The position numbers were made by a program, and so were the translations under genes. A stretch of DNA of 64,000 nucleotides from Planctomycetota bacterium (GTDB lineage Bacteria; Planctomycetota; Planctomycetia; Pirellulales; Pirellulaceae), in NCBI GenBank assembly GCA_963204965.1, contig CAUJKA010000275.1:1-64000 (forward strand), in the 5' to 3' direction. The first letter of the stretch is position 1. Each line of letters begins with the position of its first letter. Shown here piece after piece: positions 1 to 8,908 of the stretch. The notes beneath the pieces were generated by a model that ran no database searches, had not been told where the DNA came from, and saw only the letters and a list, made by a program, of their open reading frames with translations.

Positions 1-2
1 TT

Positions 3-125
3 GCCGAGGGAATCAACAGCAAGATCATGTCGATAAAGCGAAGGGTCGGTGGCTTTCGTAACAGAGAAAACTTCAAGACAGCAATCTTTTTCTACTGTGG
101 CGGCCTAGATCTTTACCCACGGTAA
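3..125 (+). mobile_element. C-terminal end of an ISL3-type transposase, cut by window edge
   Basis: Frame 3 reads open from the window start to a TAA at 123-125 and gives AEGINSKIMSIKRRVGG, then FRNRENFKTAIFFYCGG and LDLYPR. This is the typical end of ISL3-family DDE transposases, which close with an 'EGINSKIK..KR.A.GFRN..N....I.F.CG.LDL' pattern. Only about 40 residues are visible, so I cannot tell whether the element is intact beyond the edge. Its right terminal inverted repeat should lie between 126 and about 200, but I could not delimit it without the left end. It sits about 170 bases upstream of the RADAR-like operon and points the same way. Confidence 0.7.
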
Positions 126-295
126 TCCCGGATGGACCACAGTAAGTCCCCTCTGCAGAGCTACGACCTTAGCTCTGCTAAGTTTCAATGTAAATGTTTA
201 TGCTTTGCAATAATAGCCATGTTGCCTATTTCTAGATCGCAAGATAGAACAATCGAAATCTTTGACGTTTCATCTATTGAGCAGGGGTGTATCGC

Positions 296-2938
296 ATGAG
301 CCGAGGAGTTTTAAGACCAGAGTCTAAATCGCTTGTTTGGACGCGTTGCGATGAGTCCCAAAAAGAAGCAATTCATCGGCTAGTGAATTTTTTGACAAGC
401 GCTCTTTGCGAATTAGATGAACATATTGCGAATCCCAACGATCTTAATGCTATTCATTCATTCTACGAAGACGCGGTTGTCAATCGCACTTGCTTACTTT
501 CGGGAGAAAGAGGAACTGGAAAGACGAGCGTTCTTAAGACGCTATTCCGAATTACACAAAATACGGACGTTCTAAATGAGTTCTTCGGGGAAGAGATACA
601 TAGTGATCGCAAGGTAAGCGAACTTGCCGAGTCAATACAAAAACTGAAGAGCCGTCTTGGGTGGCTTGATCCCATCGATATGGAGGTTCTTCCGGGGCCG
701 AGTAACTTGCTTGCAGCCATCTTGTGTCGAATAGAAGAGCAGGTAAAGCACGACCTTGGAAGCGAATCCGTTTTGAGAGTACCGCTGTTCGACTTGCGAG
801 AGCTAATGCAGGATGTCACGTTAGCCTGGGACGGAAACATGCCAGAGCGTGGCGAACATGTTGATCCCGACACCTATGCGAGCGAAGTCATTCGGGCCGA
901 GCGAGCCAGAGTTTCAATACCCGACAGAGTAGCAAAGGTTTTGAAAAACCTGAAACCGAGTGGGCCAATCAAGCACAAGCTATATGTACTACCTATTGAT
1001 GACTTTGATATGAGTCCGACACGTTGTCTCGAGCTTCTGCGTTTAGTTCGAATGCTGAATGTGCCTCAATTGTTTACGATAGTCCTTGGAAGCATTCACA
1101 TGACCAGTGAGATTCTTCAAGTCAAGATGACTGGCGATTTTGCAGGTGTTGCAAAGATTAGATTGGAGGCCAAAGACCTAGCTGGGAAAATTCATCAGAA
1201 ACACCGAAAGCTAGCCTCAGAATCGCTTCGAAAGCTTGTTCCTCTGCATCAAAGAATTGAATTGCGGAAAATGCATAAAGAGGAGGCCCTGCAGTTCCTT
1301 CCCTTTTCTCAGCAGGCTTCACAGGCACCGAAGCTCAGAACATTGCTGGAGCTCTTGGACGCCATCAAGCTGAATCTTAGTCGTCCGGTATTCAGCGAAC
1401 GAGATTCTGTTCCGTTGAGCGTGTTCTTCTTGGGTTGTTCCGGCAGAAATCGAGTACCCAAGCAACTTACCACGTCGGCTGGCGTATTGGTCGCCGCCCC
1501 GAGAGAACTCTCAGATTTGTGGTTCCAGCTCAATAAGCTTGCCTCAGAAAATATTACCAATGGAGAGGCTATCGAGTTAGCGAAGAGTTTGCTGGAGGAG
1601 TCCTTAGGAATTCAAGTGGGCGAATTTGACGGAGCTAACTTAGCAGAAAGGTTGATTGAGTCATATCCCCATGATGGACAAAAGTCTTGGGCGGTGAATG
1701 CAGCCTCTTGCTCGCTTAAGTTGGTTGGATATCAATCGCGATTGATTGGCAATTCGATTGAAATCGTGACTGGTGGCAATTGGGAGATCTCATTCAGCAA
1801 TCCTATAGATCCAATAGCTCCAGAATCGAAACGCAAACGTGAACTCTTTCCCATGGAATCAACGCCGACACTAGCACTTCTGCATGACCTTGCAATCACC
1901 CACCAACCAGTTGAAGTCCATTCAAGGGGATTGATTCCTAATCAAGCGGCATTCTTCGCCAGGCCGGTTAGTTCTAGGTTAAACGAAATACCAGGACAGA
2001 TAGAACATGGAGCAAATTTTACAACAGCCGATAGCAGTTTACGCCTACCCTGGCCGTTACCTAAAGTAAATACCTTTGTCGAACTCGATTTTCTAGTGGA
2101 ACGATGGCGGCAGATAGCGGAGGAGAATGATGGTTGGTTTCAAGCGAACGCCATCGCAGAGTCTGAAGGTGAGCAACAATCTCTATTGTGGTGGATCGTT
2201 CACCTCAGTACCTTCAACTTACCTTTGGATATTCGAGAACGCGAATTTTCAGAGATTTCAATGCCTCATACGGATGGTATAGTATCGTTAGCAGTTAAAG
2301 CCCTTTCTAAAGCTATCGGGGAAGACCGTTTCGATCTTGGGACACTGACTGTGCTTGCACCAGAATTTCGACTTTGGAGTGTTCCTGAGTTTATTGCACA
2401 GGCCCTAAATGACGATTTAATTCGGTCGAAATTGTTAGATCACAAAGAGCAAATGCAGGCTTACAGAGGTAAGTTTCTGGCAGACTTCCACAAAGCATCG
2501 AAGAACAAAAAGTATCTGTTAAGAACGGTTTATCCCTTTGTGATTCATCGCGAGTTGTGGCAAGAAAGTGTGGAATTGCTTGGTGAGATATTGCCACGGC
2601 GCCAGGACAAGAATGAGGTAAAGAAGTTATTGTCTAATAGGATGATTCCCTTTGAAGATCTGAAGGTCATGTTTGCCAAGATTGAGCGTAGCAACATAAC
2701 TAAGCCAATATCTTTTAGGGTCAAGCAATTGATAAAGTTCGTATCCCAACTGCGAACTGCATATTACTGGAGCCAAAGAAGGAATTGCGAGTGCGTTACG
2801 GCGTGGTTTCGAATTCACAAGAAGAGTGGAAGCCTGAGTCCTTTGCTCCGAATACTTGATCTGTCGATTGATCACTTGGTCGCTCAGGGTGTTCCGAAGA
2901 GCGATCTTCAGGTCGCGTCCCTGTTAGAAATTGAATGA
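296..2938 (+). CDS. rdrA: RdrA-like AAA/P-loop ATPase of a RADAR anti-phage system
   Basis: Large ATPase of about 880 residues. Counting from the GTG at 287, a Walker A motif GERGTGKTS lies at residues 73-81 and a Walker B-like stretch LYVLPIDDFD at 232-241. The rest is mostly helical with no membrane segment. In RADAR, RdrA forms an ATPase ring that works with the deaminase RdrB; the identification rests on the P-loop plus the immediately following RdrB-like gene with a 4-base ATGA overlap. I chose ATG at 296 because AGGGG at 283-287 is then a ribosome site at good spacing; a GTG at 287 would sit inside it. Codons here look more A/T-rich than those of the housekeeping genes further right, consistent with horizontal transfer. 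A KAP- or STAND-type NTPase of another defence system is the alternative, made unlikely by the partner. Confidence 0.85.
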   Translation: MSRGVLRPESKSLVWTRCDESQKEAIHRLVNFLTSALCELDEHIANPNDLNAIHSFYEDAVVNRTCLLSGERGTGKTSVLKTLFRITQNTDVLNEFFGEEIHSDRKVSELAESIQKLKSRLGWLDPIDMEVLPGPSNLLAAILCRIEEQVKHDLGSESVLRVPLFDLRELMQDVTLAWDGNMPERGEHVDPDTYASEVIRAERARVSIPDRVAKVLKNLKPSGPIKHKLYVLPIDDFDMSPTRCLELLRLVRMLNVPQLFTIVLGSIHMTSEILQVKMTGDFAGVAKIRLEAKDLAGKIHQKHRKLASESLRKLVPLHQRIELRKMHKEEALQFLPFSQQASQAPKLRTLLELLDAIKLNLSRPVFSERDSVPLSVFFLGCSGRNRVPKQLTTSAGVLVAAPRELSDLWFQLNKLASENITNGEAIELAKSLLEESLGIQVGEFDGANLAERLIESYPHDGQKSWAVNAASCSLKLVGYQSRLIGNSIEIVTGGNWEISFSNPIDPIAPESKRKRELFPMESTPTLALLHDLAITHQPVEVHSRGLIPNQAAFFARPVSSRLNEIPGQIEHGANFTTADSSLRLPWPLPKVNTFVELDFLVERWRQIAEENDGWFQANAIAESEGEQQSLLWWIVHLSTFNLPLDIREREFSEISMPHTDGIVSLAVKALSKAIGEDRFDLGTLTVLAPEFRLWSVPEFIAQALNDDLIRSKLLDHKEQMQAYRGKFLADFHKASKNKKYLLRTVYPFVIHRELWQESVELLGEILPRRQDKNEVKKLLSNRMIPFEDLKVMFAKIERSNITKPISFRVKQLIKFVSQLRTAYYWSQRRNCECVTAWFRIHKKSGSLSPLLRILDLSIDHLVAQGVPKSDLQVASLLEIE

Positions 2939-5613
2939 ACCCCATGTTACCCTACGAGTATTTGTTAGCTTCGATCGGTTCGTCGCCGTTCAATTCGGAG
3001 CAAGTCTTTGAGCTTGGGGCCAGTCGAAGCGACTGTGCGCGGATTGGTTTTTCCGAAACAATCTGGCGTACAATTGAGCGGGACCTGCTGCAGCGGAATT
3101 CGCGGTACATTTTGGATGAATTACTGTATATAAGGGACTGGTTTTGGGCAGAGCCAGTGAATCAAGCCACATCGAAAGACTCAGTAAAGCTAAATGATTC
3201 CGCTACCCCACGTACTAACTTATTTCTGTGGCGAAGGCTTTGTGAAAAATTCCTTAATAGTCAGGGTGACTTTGCTTTGCCAAGGTATTGTGGCCTTCTA
3301 AATCAACTTGGGAAAAATAGCTCAGATAACGATTCACTGGGTGCTAGATCACACTGGCGATGGCTCAGCTTTCTACTGCCCGAAGACTCGCTACTTATCG
3401 GCTTATGGGGGAAGAATGCTAGACCGACTGAGGTTCGTTCACTGCCACATCAACTTACCGAAGTTTTGAAGCGAAGCGGCTTTGCAGAGATTCACCTACA
3501 CCTAGGCGCAAGCGTTTCATTTCCTGACATCTGGATCGGCACAAGTCGACAGATTGGTACTACAAGCATAAATCGAAGCAGCTTTCAAACGCCCTGCGGT
3601 GCATTCCACAATGGAGAGAACCTTGCCGATTGGCTGATCCGTGCCATGATTGTTAGGCTGCTTCTCTCGCAGTTTGTTTGTGAAGGAAAGCATAACTTCG
3701 ATGAATTTCTTGTTTCCGCTCTGGAGAGAATTGTCCAACGGCGTGGACTTTGGTGCGGGCAGCTCTTGAATGGCTGCGTCGACGAACTGATTCAAGGAAA
3801 GTTACATTCGACAGAAAGTCGAAAGCAGGATTTGATCTTCCGAGACCTGCAACAATTGTATCGTCAATTGGTTGTAGGCCTGCATTTTAAGTCGCCTTTC
3901 GTGGCTGGTTTTGAAGTCGAACACCCTTCACCCGAGATTTTACAGACCTGGGCTCGATCAGAGTCTCTTGTAGGATTTCGAAGAAGCGACCCGATTGCTG
4001 CTTTTTTCCAGCCGCAGCAATGGCTTTCCAGCGAAATGCAAATGGTTGCTCATTGCTTCGGCCATATAGACACGAGTTGTGCCATTGATTGCAAGTTTGA
4101 GGCGTGCTTTTGGCAGTATTTTCGATTACGAAACATCTTCTACCGTCACATTGTCCACGATCCAACCACGCCTGGACTCACCAGCTTTATCCGGTCCTAC
4201 AATCGTATCTATCCCACTCTTGGCCTAATGAGCGATCGCGCCAAATTTCAGAGCGCCGCGTGGATCTCCGGTAAAGATGAAGGTTTGTCTTCACTCGAAG
4301 TACGCCTGTCACCTAGCGTTAACGGCACAAACTATCGGGCGATCGGTAGAGAGTATCAGCAAGTAATTCGCGAATTGACAACCTGCAATTCACAAATGTC
4401 AAGAACGTCAAAATCACTTTCCGAAATTGGATTAGTTTTTCACTTTATCCGCAGTCGCGGACGCCAATTTGAAGATGGCTATGCCAGGGAATTGGGGGGC
4501 GGTACCAACAGTGATCCAATATCCAACGGATACAGATTTGGCCGATTATTCAAGCAATTCCGAGCCGAAACGCAGAATGCCATTGCATTGTTGCAAAACC
4601 ATCCACAACTGCTCAATGTCATACGTGGTGTCGACGCCTGCAACGACGAAAATGCAATCCCACTGTGGGTGGTTGTGCCGCATATGAATGATCTCTGCAA
4701 TGCAACGCTTGCCATCTTATCTATGTGCAGTTCAAACGGACATTCGAACTTGCGTCCACTTAGAAAAACCATTCATGTCGGTGAAGACTTTGTCCACCTG
4801 TCTACTGGACTAAGGAGAATAGGAGAGGTGCTAGACCATCTGCAGTTGGGAGAAACGGACCGACTGGGGCATGCTATCGCTTTGGGAATTCAAATACCAA
4901 GATGGATCACCCAGCACCCGGTGATATGTATGTCCAAGGAAGATCGGTTGTGGGATTTGATCTGGGAGCTTGAGCTGTACCAACGGAATGATATCGGTTG
5001 CGATGCAGGTCGCGTCAAGTATGTCGAGTACTGCATCGCCCAATTGTCCAAGGAGCTTTTGGACGAAAAAACGCCTGACAACGTAATAGAGCTCTATCAG
5101 AGTTTGTATTCTGCCGAAAGACTCGCCGCTGCTGGCTTTCCCGATGGGCAAGGGCGAGATTTCTCAGTTGCATCTGTTTCGCAACTGTTAAGGCGTTACC
5201 TTACAGATGAAATTGTTTTTGCGCGATGTCGGTCATCGATGACTGTCGACGTGACGAAGGAATGCGAAATTCTCGAGCGAATCCAATCACACTTGCGTTC
5301 ACGAGTTGCGAAGCGTCGCATCATTGTGGAAGTGAACCCATCCTCCAACCTGTCGGTCGCTAATTTGGAAAACCTGAAATACCACCCCATACTGCGCCTT
5401 AGTGGGTTGCTGCCCGCCGAAGACGGAGGAGTCGAGTTAGTGATTGGTAGTGACGATCCGAGTTCATTTGCTACCGGTCTACCCCAAGAGTATTCTTTGT
5501 TACTCGAAGCACTCGTCTCCGCAGGGGTGACATCCGATCTAGCAATGAATTACCTCAAGCGCAGAGCCGAGGTGAGCTTAGAAGCAAGATTTACGGCCCC
5601 CCAGGTAGAGTAG
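2935..5613 (+). CDS. rdrB: RdrB-like adenosine deaminase of a RADAR anti-phage system
   Basis: 892-residue protein of the adenosine/AMP deaminase superfamily, more than twice the length of a housekeeping deaminase, as expected for RdrB. Metal and active-site motifs appear in the normal order: EIHLHLGAS (zinc ligands H187, H189), HVGED (H614, E617), DRLGHA (H646), EVNPSSNL near 802, and GSDDPSSF (D840, D841), matching the HxH, HAGE, RIGHG and SxxDDP signatures. The gap between the first and second motifs is very long, an insertion characteristic of the divergent RADAR enzyme. RdrB deaminates adenosine in RNA and/or (d)ATP to inosine forms during phage infection; which substrate this one uses cannot be read from sequence. 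Its ATG overlaps the rdrA stop, so the two are translationally coupled. Confidence 0.87.
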   Translation: MNPMLPYEYLLASIGSSPFNSEQVFELGASRSDCARIGFSETIWRTIERDLLQRNSRYILDELLYIRDWFWAEPVNQATSKDSVKLNDSATPRTNLFLWRRLCEKFLNSQGDFALPRYCGLLNQLGKNSSDNDSLGARSHWRWLSFLLPEDSLLIGLWGKNARPTEVRSLPHQLTEVLKRSGFAEIHLHLGASVSFPDIWIGTSRQIGTTSINRSSFQTPCGAFHNGENLADWLIRAMIVRLLLSQFVCEGKHNFDEFLVSALERIVQRRGLWCGQLLNGCVDELIQGKLHSTESRKQDLIFRDLQQLYRQLVVGLHFKSPFVAGFEVEHPSPEILQTWARSESLVGFRRSDPIAAFFQPQQWLSSEMQMVAHCFGHIDTSCAIDCKFEACFWQYFRLRNIFYRHIVHDPTTPGLTSFIRSYNRIYPTLGLMSDRAKFQSAAWISGKDEGLSSLEVRLSPSVNGTNYRAIGREYQQVIRELTTCNSQMSRTSKSLSEIGLVFHFIRSRGRQFEDGYARELGGGTNSDPISNGYRFGRLFKQFRAETQNAIALLQNHPQLLNVIRGVDACNDENAIPLWVVVPHMNDLCNATLAILSMCSSNGHSNLRPLRKTIHVGEDFVHLSTGLRRIGEVLDHLQLGETDRLGHAIALGIQIPRWITQHPVICMSKEDRLWDLIWELELYQRNDIGCDAGRVKYVEYCIAQLSKELLDEKTPDNVIELYQSLYSAERLAAAGFPDGQGRDFSVASVSQLLRRYLTDEIVFARCRSSMTVDVTKECEILERIQSHLRSRVAKRRIIVEVNPSSNLSVANLENLKYHPILRLSGLLPAEDGGVELVIGSDDPSSFATGLPQEYSLLLEALVSAGVTSDLAMNYLKRRAEVSLEARFTAPQVE

Positions 5614-5780
5614 CCGGTTGGGGTAGTGCCAAGGCAGGTTAATCGCTATCGTCCAGCGCTGATAGCTTGATTCCACGAAATTTGATACAATTCGAGGATT
5701 GTTTGGAAATAACTTTTGCCGAGTCTACCCAAATGCAAGCCCAAGACACACCTCAATGGAACGAGTCCGAGAGGAAGGCA

Positions 5781-7298
5781 ATGAGCGAACTTTCATGGAT
5801 GGAATCGATAGACAGTGCACTTCTGAATACACTAAAGCGTAGTGCATCCTTCGTACACACTTTCTCGTCATTGTTGCGAAGAGAGTTCTACCCTGCGCCA
5901 TTCGTTTATAGAGTTTGGAAAGATCAGAAGCTTCCACTTTTCCTGGATGTCGTTGAACACATCCAAACGCTAGCATTTGCATCTGAGTCTGTTGTCGCTT
6001 CATGCCTAAAGTTGGATGGCAACAGTGCTTTTATTCTTGACCCTGGTTGCTTAGCGGAAACGAAGAAGGCTCGATGGCGTAATCTTCACTTACCGTTCGC
6101 CATTCAACTCAATTTATTGACAAGGGAACTTGAAGAGGAATTGTCGCAGTCGTCTCTGGCCTTTAGCAGTCGTCAGTCCGATCGAAATGTCGTTGATCGA
6201 TTCCGAGCGGCCAGGCTGAGGTCCAATGAGATTCTGCTCCTGATTGAAACTTGGGCCGAGGTATTCGATAAAAATCTGATAGTCCGAGGCGACCTGCCCG
6301 TTAGATCGTTCTACACCGAGCGAGGTCGAAAGAAGGTCAGCGATACAGTAGACCAAGCAAGACGAGCAACGCAATCCACGGCTGACTATTTAGTATATTG
6401 CCTACATACGCGAATGGCTGCCTTGACGTTGGCTTACGAGTTCGCGTTGGGAATGTATCGGCCTGACATAGCTTGGCACAGCGTAGTAAATCTTCATGAT
6501 GAAGCCCTAACGCGATGCGAGAGTATTCCGCAACACAGAAAAGATAAACTATGGCAGCACTCCAAGGAATCGATTCAGTGGCGTAGGGAAATTCTACTTG
6601 GAGCGAATTCTTGGCTCCAGCCAGAAACAGCGGAGCAAACTCCAGGTTTGACCGTCGAATTGTTCTTTAAGCCGAATTCTGACTGGGTGTTCAACCGCTG
6701 CCGAATTCCGACGACTTTCAATTTGCAGGTCACGAATCCGCCTTCTGATCTATTACTTGCGCCTGCAAATCGCGTTGCTCCGCTAGTGGAAATAGGAGTT
6801 GGAGAAGAGATTGCTGCAACGTTAAGAGAAGATCGTAAACTACACATTGAGTTACCTGAACGCTCAGACGATAGACATGTTCTCTTTGGAGCTAATCTTC
6901 TTGCGCTGAAGTACATGGGTGTCTTAGTTGAAGAATCTCAATCGGCGGTGACCTCAAATCTGACAGCACAATTTCAAGATATTGTTCACAGAAGCTGGAG
7001 CTTGGCAATTTCCGAGTCGTACAATACGAATTGGAGAATGAAAAGCGCTCTACATTTAGTCGAAAGTAACTTTGACAAAATGTACGAAGCGGAATCGCAC
7101 GCGACTTTAGCGGCCGAATTAGCCGATATGTTAAGCTTCCGAGAATTAAAGCACCCAATTGCAGATTTTCAAGGACTGTCGAACTTCGCAAACAGTTCTC
7201 ACTTTCAGGACCACGGATTCAATGACGATACGATAGTTCGGGCGCAAGAGCATTGGCAAGCAGTAAGTGCAAGAAATGTCGCCATGATTAAGGGCTAG
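5781..7298 (+). CDS. Unrecognised third gene of the RADAR-TIR operon
   Basis: I do not recognise this family. The protein is soluble-looking and mostly helical, with no signal peptide, membrane segment, P-loop, HxH or cysteine cluster. The first half (to about residue 260) is rich in amphipathic helices; a middle part around 300-380 looks more beta-like; the end is again helical. The start is uncertain: the frame is open from a TTG at 5667 and has ATGs at 5733 and 5781. I chose 5781 because GAGAGGA at 5769-5775 lies 5 bases before it; 5733 and 5667 have no clear ribosome site. It follows rdrB by about 170 bases (less with an earlier start) and precedes the TIR gene by 23 bases, so it should belong to the same transcript. 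Described RADAR accessories (SLATT membrane or Csx27-like proteins) are membrane proteins, and this is not. Confidence 0.75.
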   Translation: MSELSWMESIDSALLNTLKRSASFVHTFSSLLRREFYPAPFVYRVWKDQKLPLFLDVVEHIQTLAFASESVVASCLKLDGNSAFILDPGCLAETKKARWRNLHLPFAIQLNLLTRELEEELSQSSLAFSSRQSDRNVVDRFRAARLRSNEILLLIETWAEVFDKNLIVRGDLPVRSFYTERGRKKVSDTVDQARRATQSTADYLVYCLHTRMAALTLAYEFALGMYRPDIAWHSVVNLHDEALTRCESIPQHRKDKLWQHSKESIQWRREILLGANSWLQPETAEQTPGLTVELFFKPNSDWVFNRCRIPTTFNLQVTNPPSDLLLAPANRVAPLVEIGVGEEIAATLREDRKLHIELPERSDDRHVLFGANLLALKYMGVLVEESQSAVTSNLTAQFQDIVHRSWSLAISESYNTNWRMKSALHLVESNFDKMYEAESHATLAAELADMLSFRELKHPIADFQGLSNFANSSHFQDHGFNDDTIVRAQEHWQAVSARNVAMIKG

Positions 7299-7321
7299 TT
7301 TAGTAGGAAACAAACGCGAGA

Positions 7322-8203
7322 ATGATTTTCATTAGTCATAGTCATCGTGATCAAGCAGTTTATTCTACAGTTCGAATGGCCATGGAAGCTAATGGCTGTT
7401 TCTGCTTTGACGTGAAGTCCATGACTGCTGGCGGTGGCCTAGCTAGCCAGTTGAACGACGCGATTGCCCAGTGCGAGATTTGTGTGTTTCTTGCGACGAA
7501 GAGTGCCGTTGAATCTAAGTGGTGTTTGGCTGAGCTAGGAGCATTCTGGGGGACTGGGAAGCCGGTCGTGATCTTCGTCATCGACCCCGACCTGACCGAC
7601 GAATCACTGCCGCCTCAGTTCAAGGGTAATCTGACAGCATGGACATTAGAGGCGCTTTTCAATAGTATCGAGAATCTGCGACTAGCTGGCGCGGGCCATC
7701 AGCCACAATACTTCGAAAGTTCTAGCGATTTTGGTACAGACAATGATTGGGGCAGGATTCTGAAAGGAACCACTCAATCGTTCGATATTATGGGCATAAC
7801 TCTTTCGGGCTGGCGAAACACTAACCGCTTTGCCGAGTTAGTTACCGAGCAGGTTGCAAAGCAGTGCTCCATTCGGATACTCTTGATGCATCCCGACAAT
7901 CCAGCTATCTCTCCTGAAACATTTGGAACTATGGATCGAAGCATCTCGGACATCAAGAGCCAGATCGATGCGAACCTGCAATTCTTTAAGAGTATTTCCA
8001 CTGCAGCCAATTTTGAAGTCCGCCAAATACGGATTGGCTATCCACATTTCTTTCTAACCAGAGTGGACCAACAGGCGATCATGGTTACCTATGCCAATTC
8101 TCAAAGTTGGGGCTTTGGCCCTTTGTGGAAAACCGGCAAAGACTCAAAACTCTACTTGACGTTGTCTCAAGAGTTTGAAGTACTTTGGTCTAATAATGCT
8201 TAG
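7322..8203 (+). CDS. TIR-domain protein, fourth gene of the RADAR-TIR operon
   Basis: 293 residues. The first ~135 form a TIR domain: MIFISHSHRD at the start, a middle stretch ending in GGLASQLNDAIAQCE, and the conserved SKWCLAELGAFW helix with the likely catalytic glutamate E71, then PVVIFVIDPD. Bacterial TIR domains with this glutamate usually cleave NAD+ or make cyclic ADP-ribose signals in defence. Residues ~140-293 are a second domain with LSGWRNTNRF, IRILLMHPDN and a C-terminal IGYPHFF...WGFGPLWKTG region. I do not firmly recognise it; its layout resembles predicted sensor or effector-control domains at the end of other defence proteins. ATG at 7322 follows the previous stop by 23 bases. 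The operon ends here. Confidence 0.88.
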   Translation: MIFISHSHRDQAVYSTVRMAMEANGCFCFDVKSMTAGGGLASQLNDAIAQCEICVFLATKSAVESKWCLAELGAFWGTGKPVVIFVIDPDLTDESLPPQFKGNLTAWTLEALFNSIENLRLAGAGHQPQYFESSSDFGTDNDWGRILKGTTQSFDIMGITLSGWRNTNRFAELVTEQVAKQCSIRILLMHPDNPAISPETFGTMDRSISDIKSQIDANLQFFKSISTAANFEVRQIRIGYPHFFLTRVDQQAIMVTYANSQSWGFGPLWKTGKDSKLYLTLSQEFEVLWSNNA

Positions 8204-8260
8204 ACGAAAAAAATAACGTATAAACGAGACGGACTTTCGAATATGGGAGAAGATGTCTTT

Positions 8261-8437
8261 CTAGTTCTTTGCGGGGTCGTAGAGCTTATTCTGGAGCGAT
8301 TCGAATAGGGCGACTAAGTATCCAGCGGTGCGGCCGCCAGCAAAATCAACAATGCCCTGAGCAATTTGCACCCCCAAGGCTCGGTAGCATTCAAACTGTT
8401 CTTCATTGTAGAGCAGATCTCCTGTGGAATCGACTGT
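8261..8437 (-). pseudogene. Orphan C-terminal gene fragment, family unknown
   Basis: On the minus strand a frame without a usable start runs from about 8437 to a TAG at 8261-8263. It includes DLLYNEEQFECYRALG and QIAQGIVDFAGGRTAGYL and ends LQNKLYDPAKN. It has the look of a real protein tail, with regular hydrophobic spacing and no low complexity. It abuts and slightly overlaps the decayed IstA frame, suggesting that rearrangement joined the end of some gene to an IS21 remnant. I cannot name the parent family. Confidence 0.4.
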
Positions 8438-8729
8438 TCAATCGCGCCGAGACTTGTCGACCAAGATACTCTGGCAGCAACGAATAGAAGGCCTTCTTGA
8501 CTTCGATATGTCCGTCTCGCGACACGTTACTTCTTCCTTCCCGCTAGTTTTGAAAGCGCTCTGCAAGCAACGGTCCGAGCGTTTGCTTCTCCACTTGTTC
8601 AAAGTGTTCGCCAACATGTCGTTTCGTCGTACCGTGGATGCGAGGATCGGTGACTGTTGCTTCTCAGTTCTTTAGGAACACATTCTGTGCTGGGAACGAG
8701 TCGAACTCGCGCCCCTTGACGGTGCTGGG
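8403..8729 (-). pseudogene. istA: Decayed IS21-family transposase IstA fragment
   Basis: A single minus-strand frame reads VKGREFDSF...NVFLKN, stop, EATVTDPRIHGTTKRHVG, EHFEQVEKQTLGPLLAERF, QN, stop, REGRSNVSRDGHIEVKKAFY, SLLPEYLGRQV, and ends at another stop near 8403. This is the C-terminal half of IS21 IstA, whose usual form is 'RIHGTTKRxVGxxFEEVER..L.PLP..RF..F.E..R.V.RDGHIEV..AYYSVPPEYLGR.VWVR'. Stops at 8664-8666 (in place of the usual Trp) and 8544-8546, plus Trp losses at the end, show it is dead. No IstB was found beside it. It separates the RADAR-like operon from the LRR gene. Confidence 0.75.
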
Positions 8730-8908
8730 ATTTCATCTCCTTCCACTGCGGAACTCCCGTAAAGTTACCGATTTGGTTTAACAGTCCCATCCGCTACTTA
8801 CCAAAACGATTGAGTTTACAAACCGAAAACGACTGCAATGATTTCTTCCACTTTGTAAGTTTTTCGAAGGGGCAAACGCTACGCTAACCATTTAGCACTC
8901 CTAATGAC

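Noticed and set aside
8690..8765. tRNA-like word (GAGTTCGACTCG, CCCAGCA) on the minus strand
   Set aside because: A T-loop look-alike, but no acceptor pairing or anticodon arm could be built, and the IstA frame explains the region.
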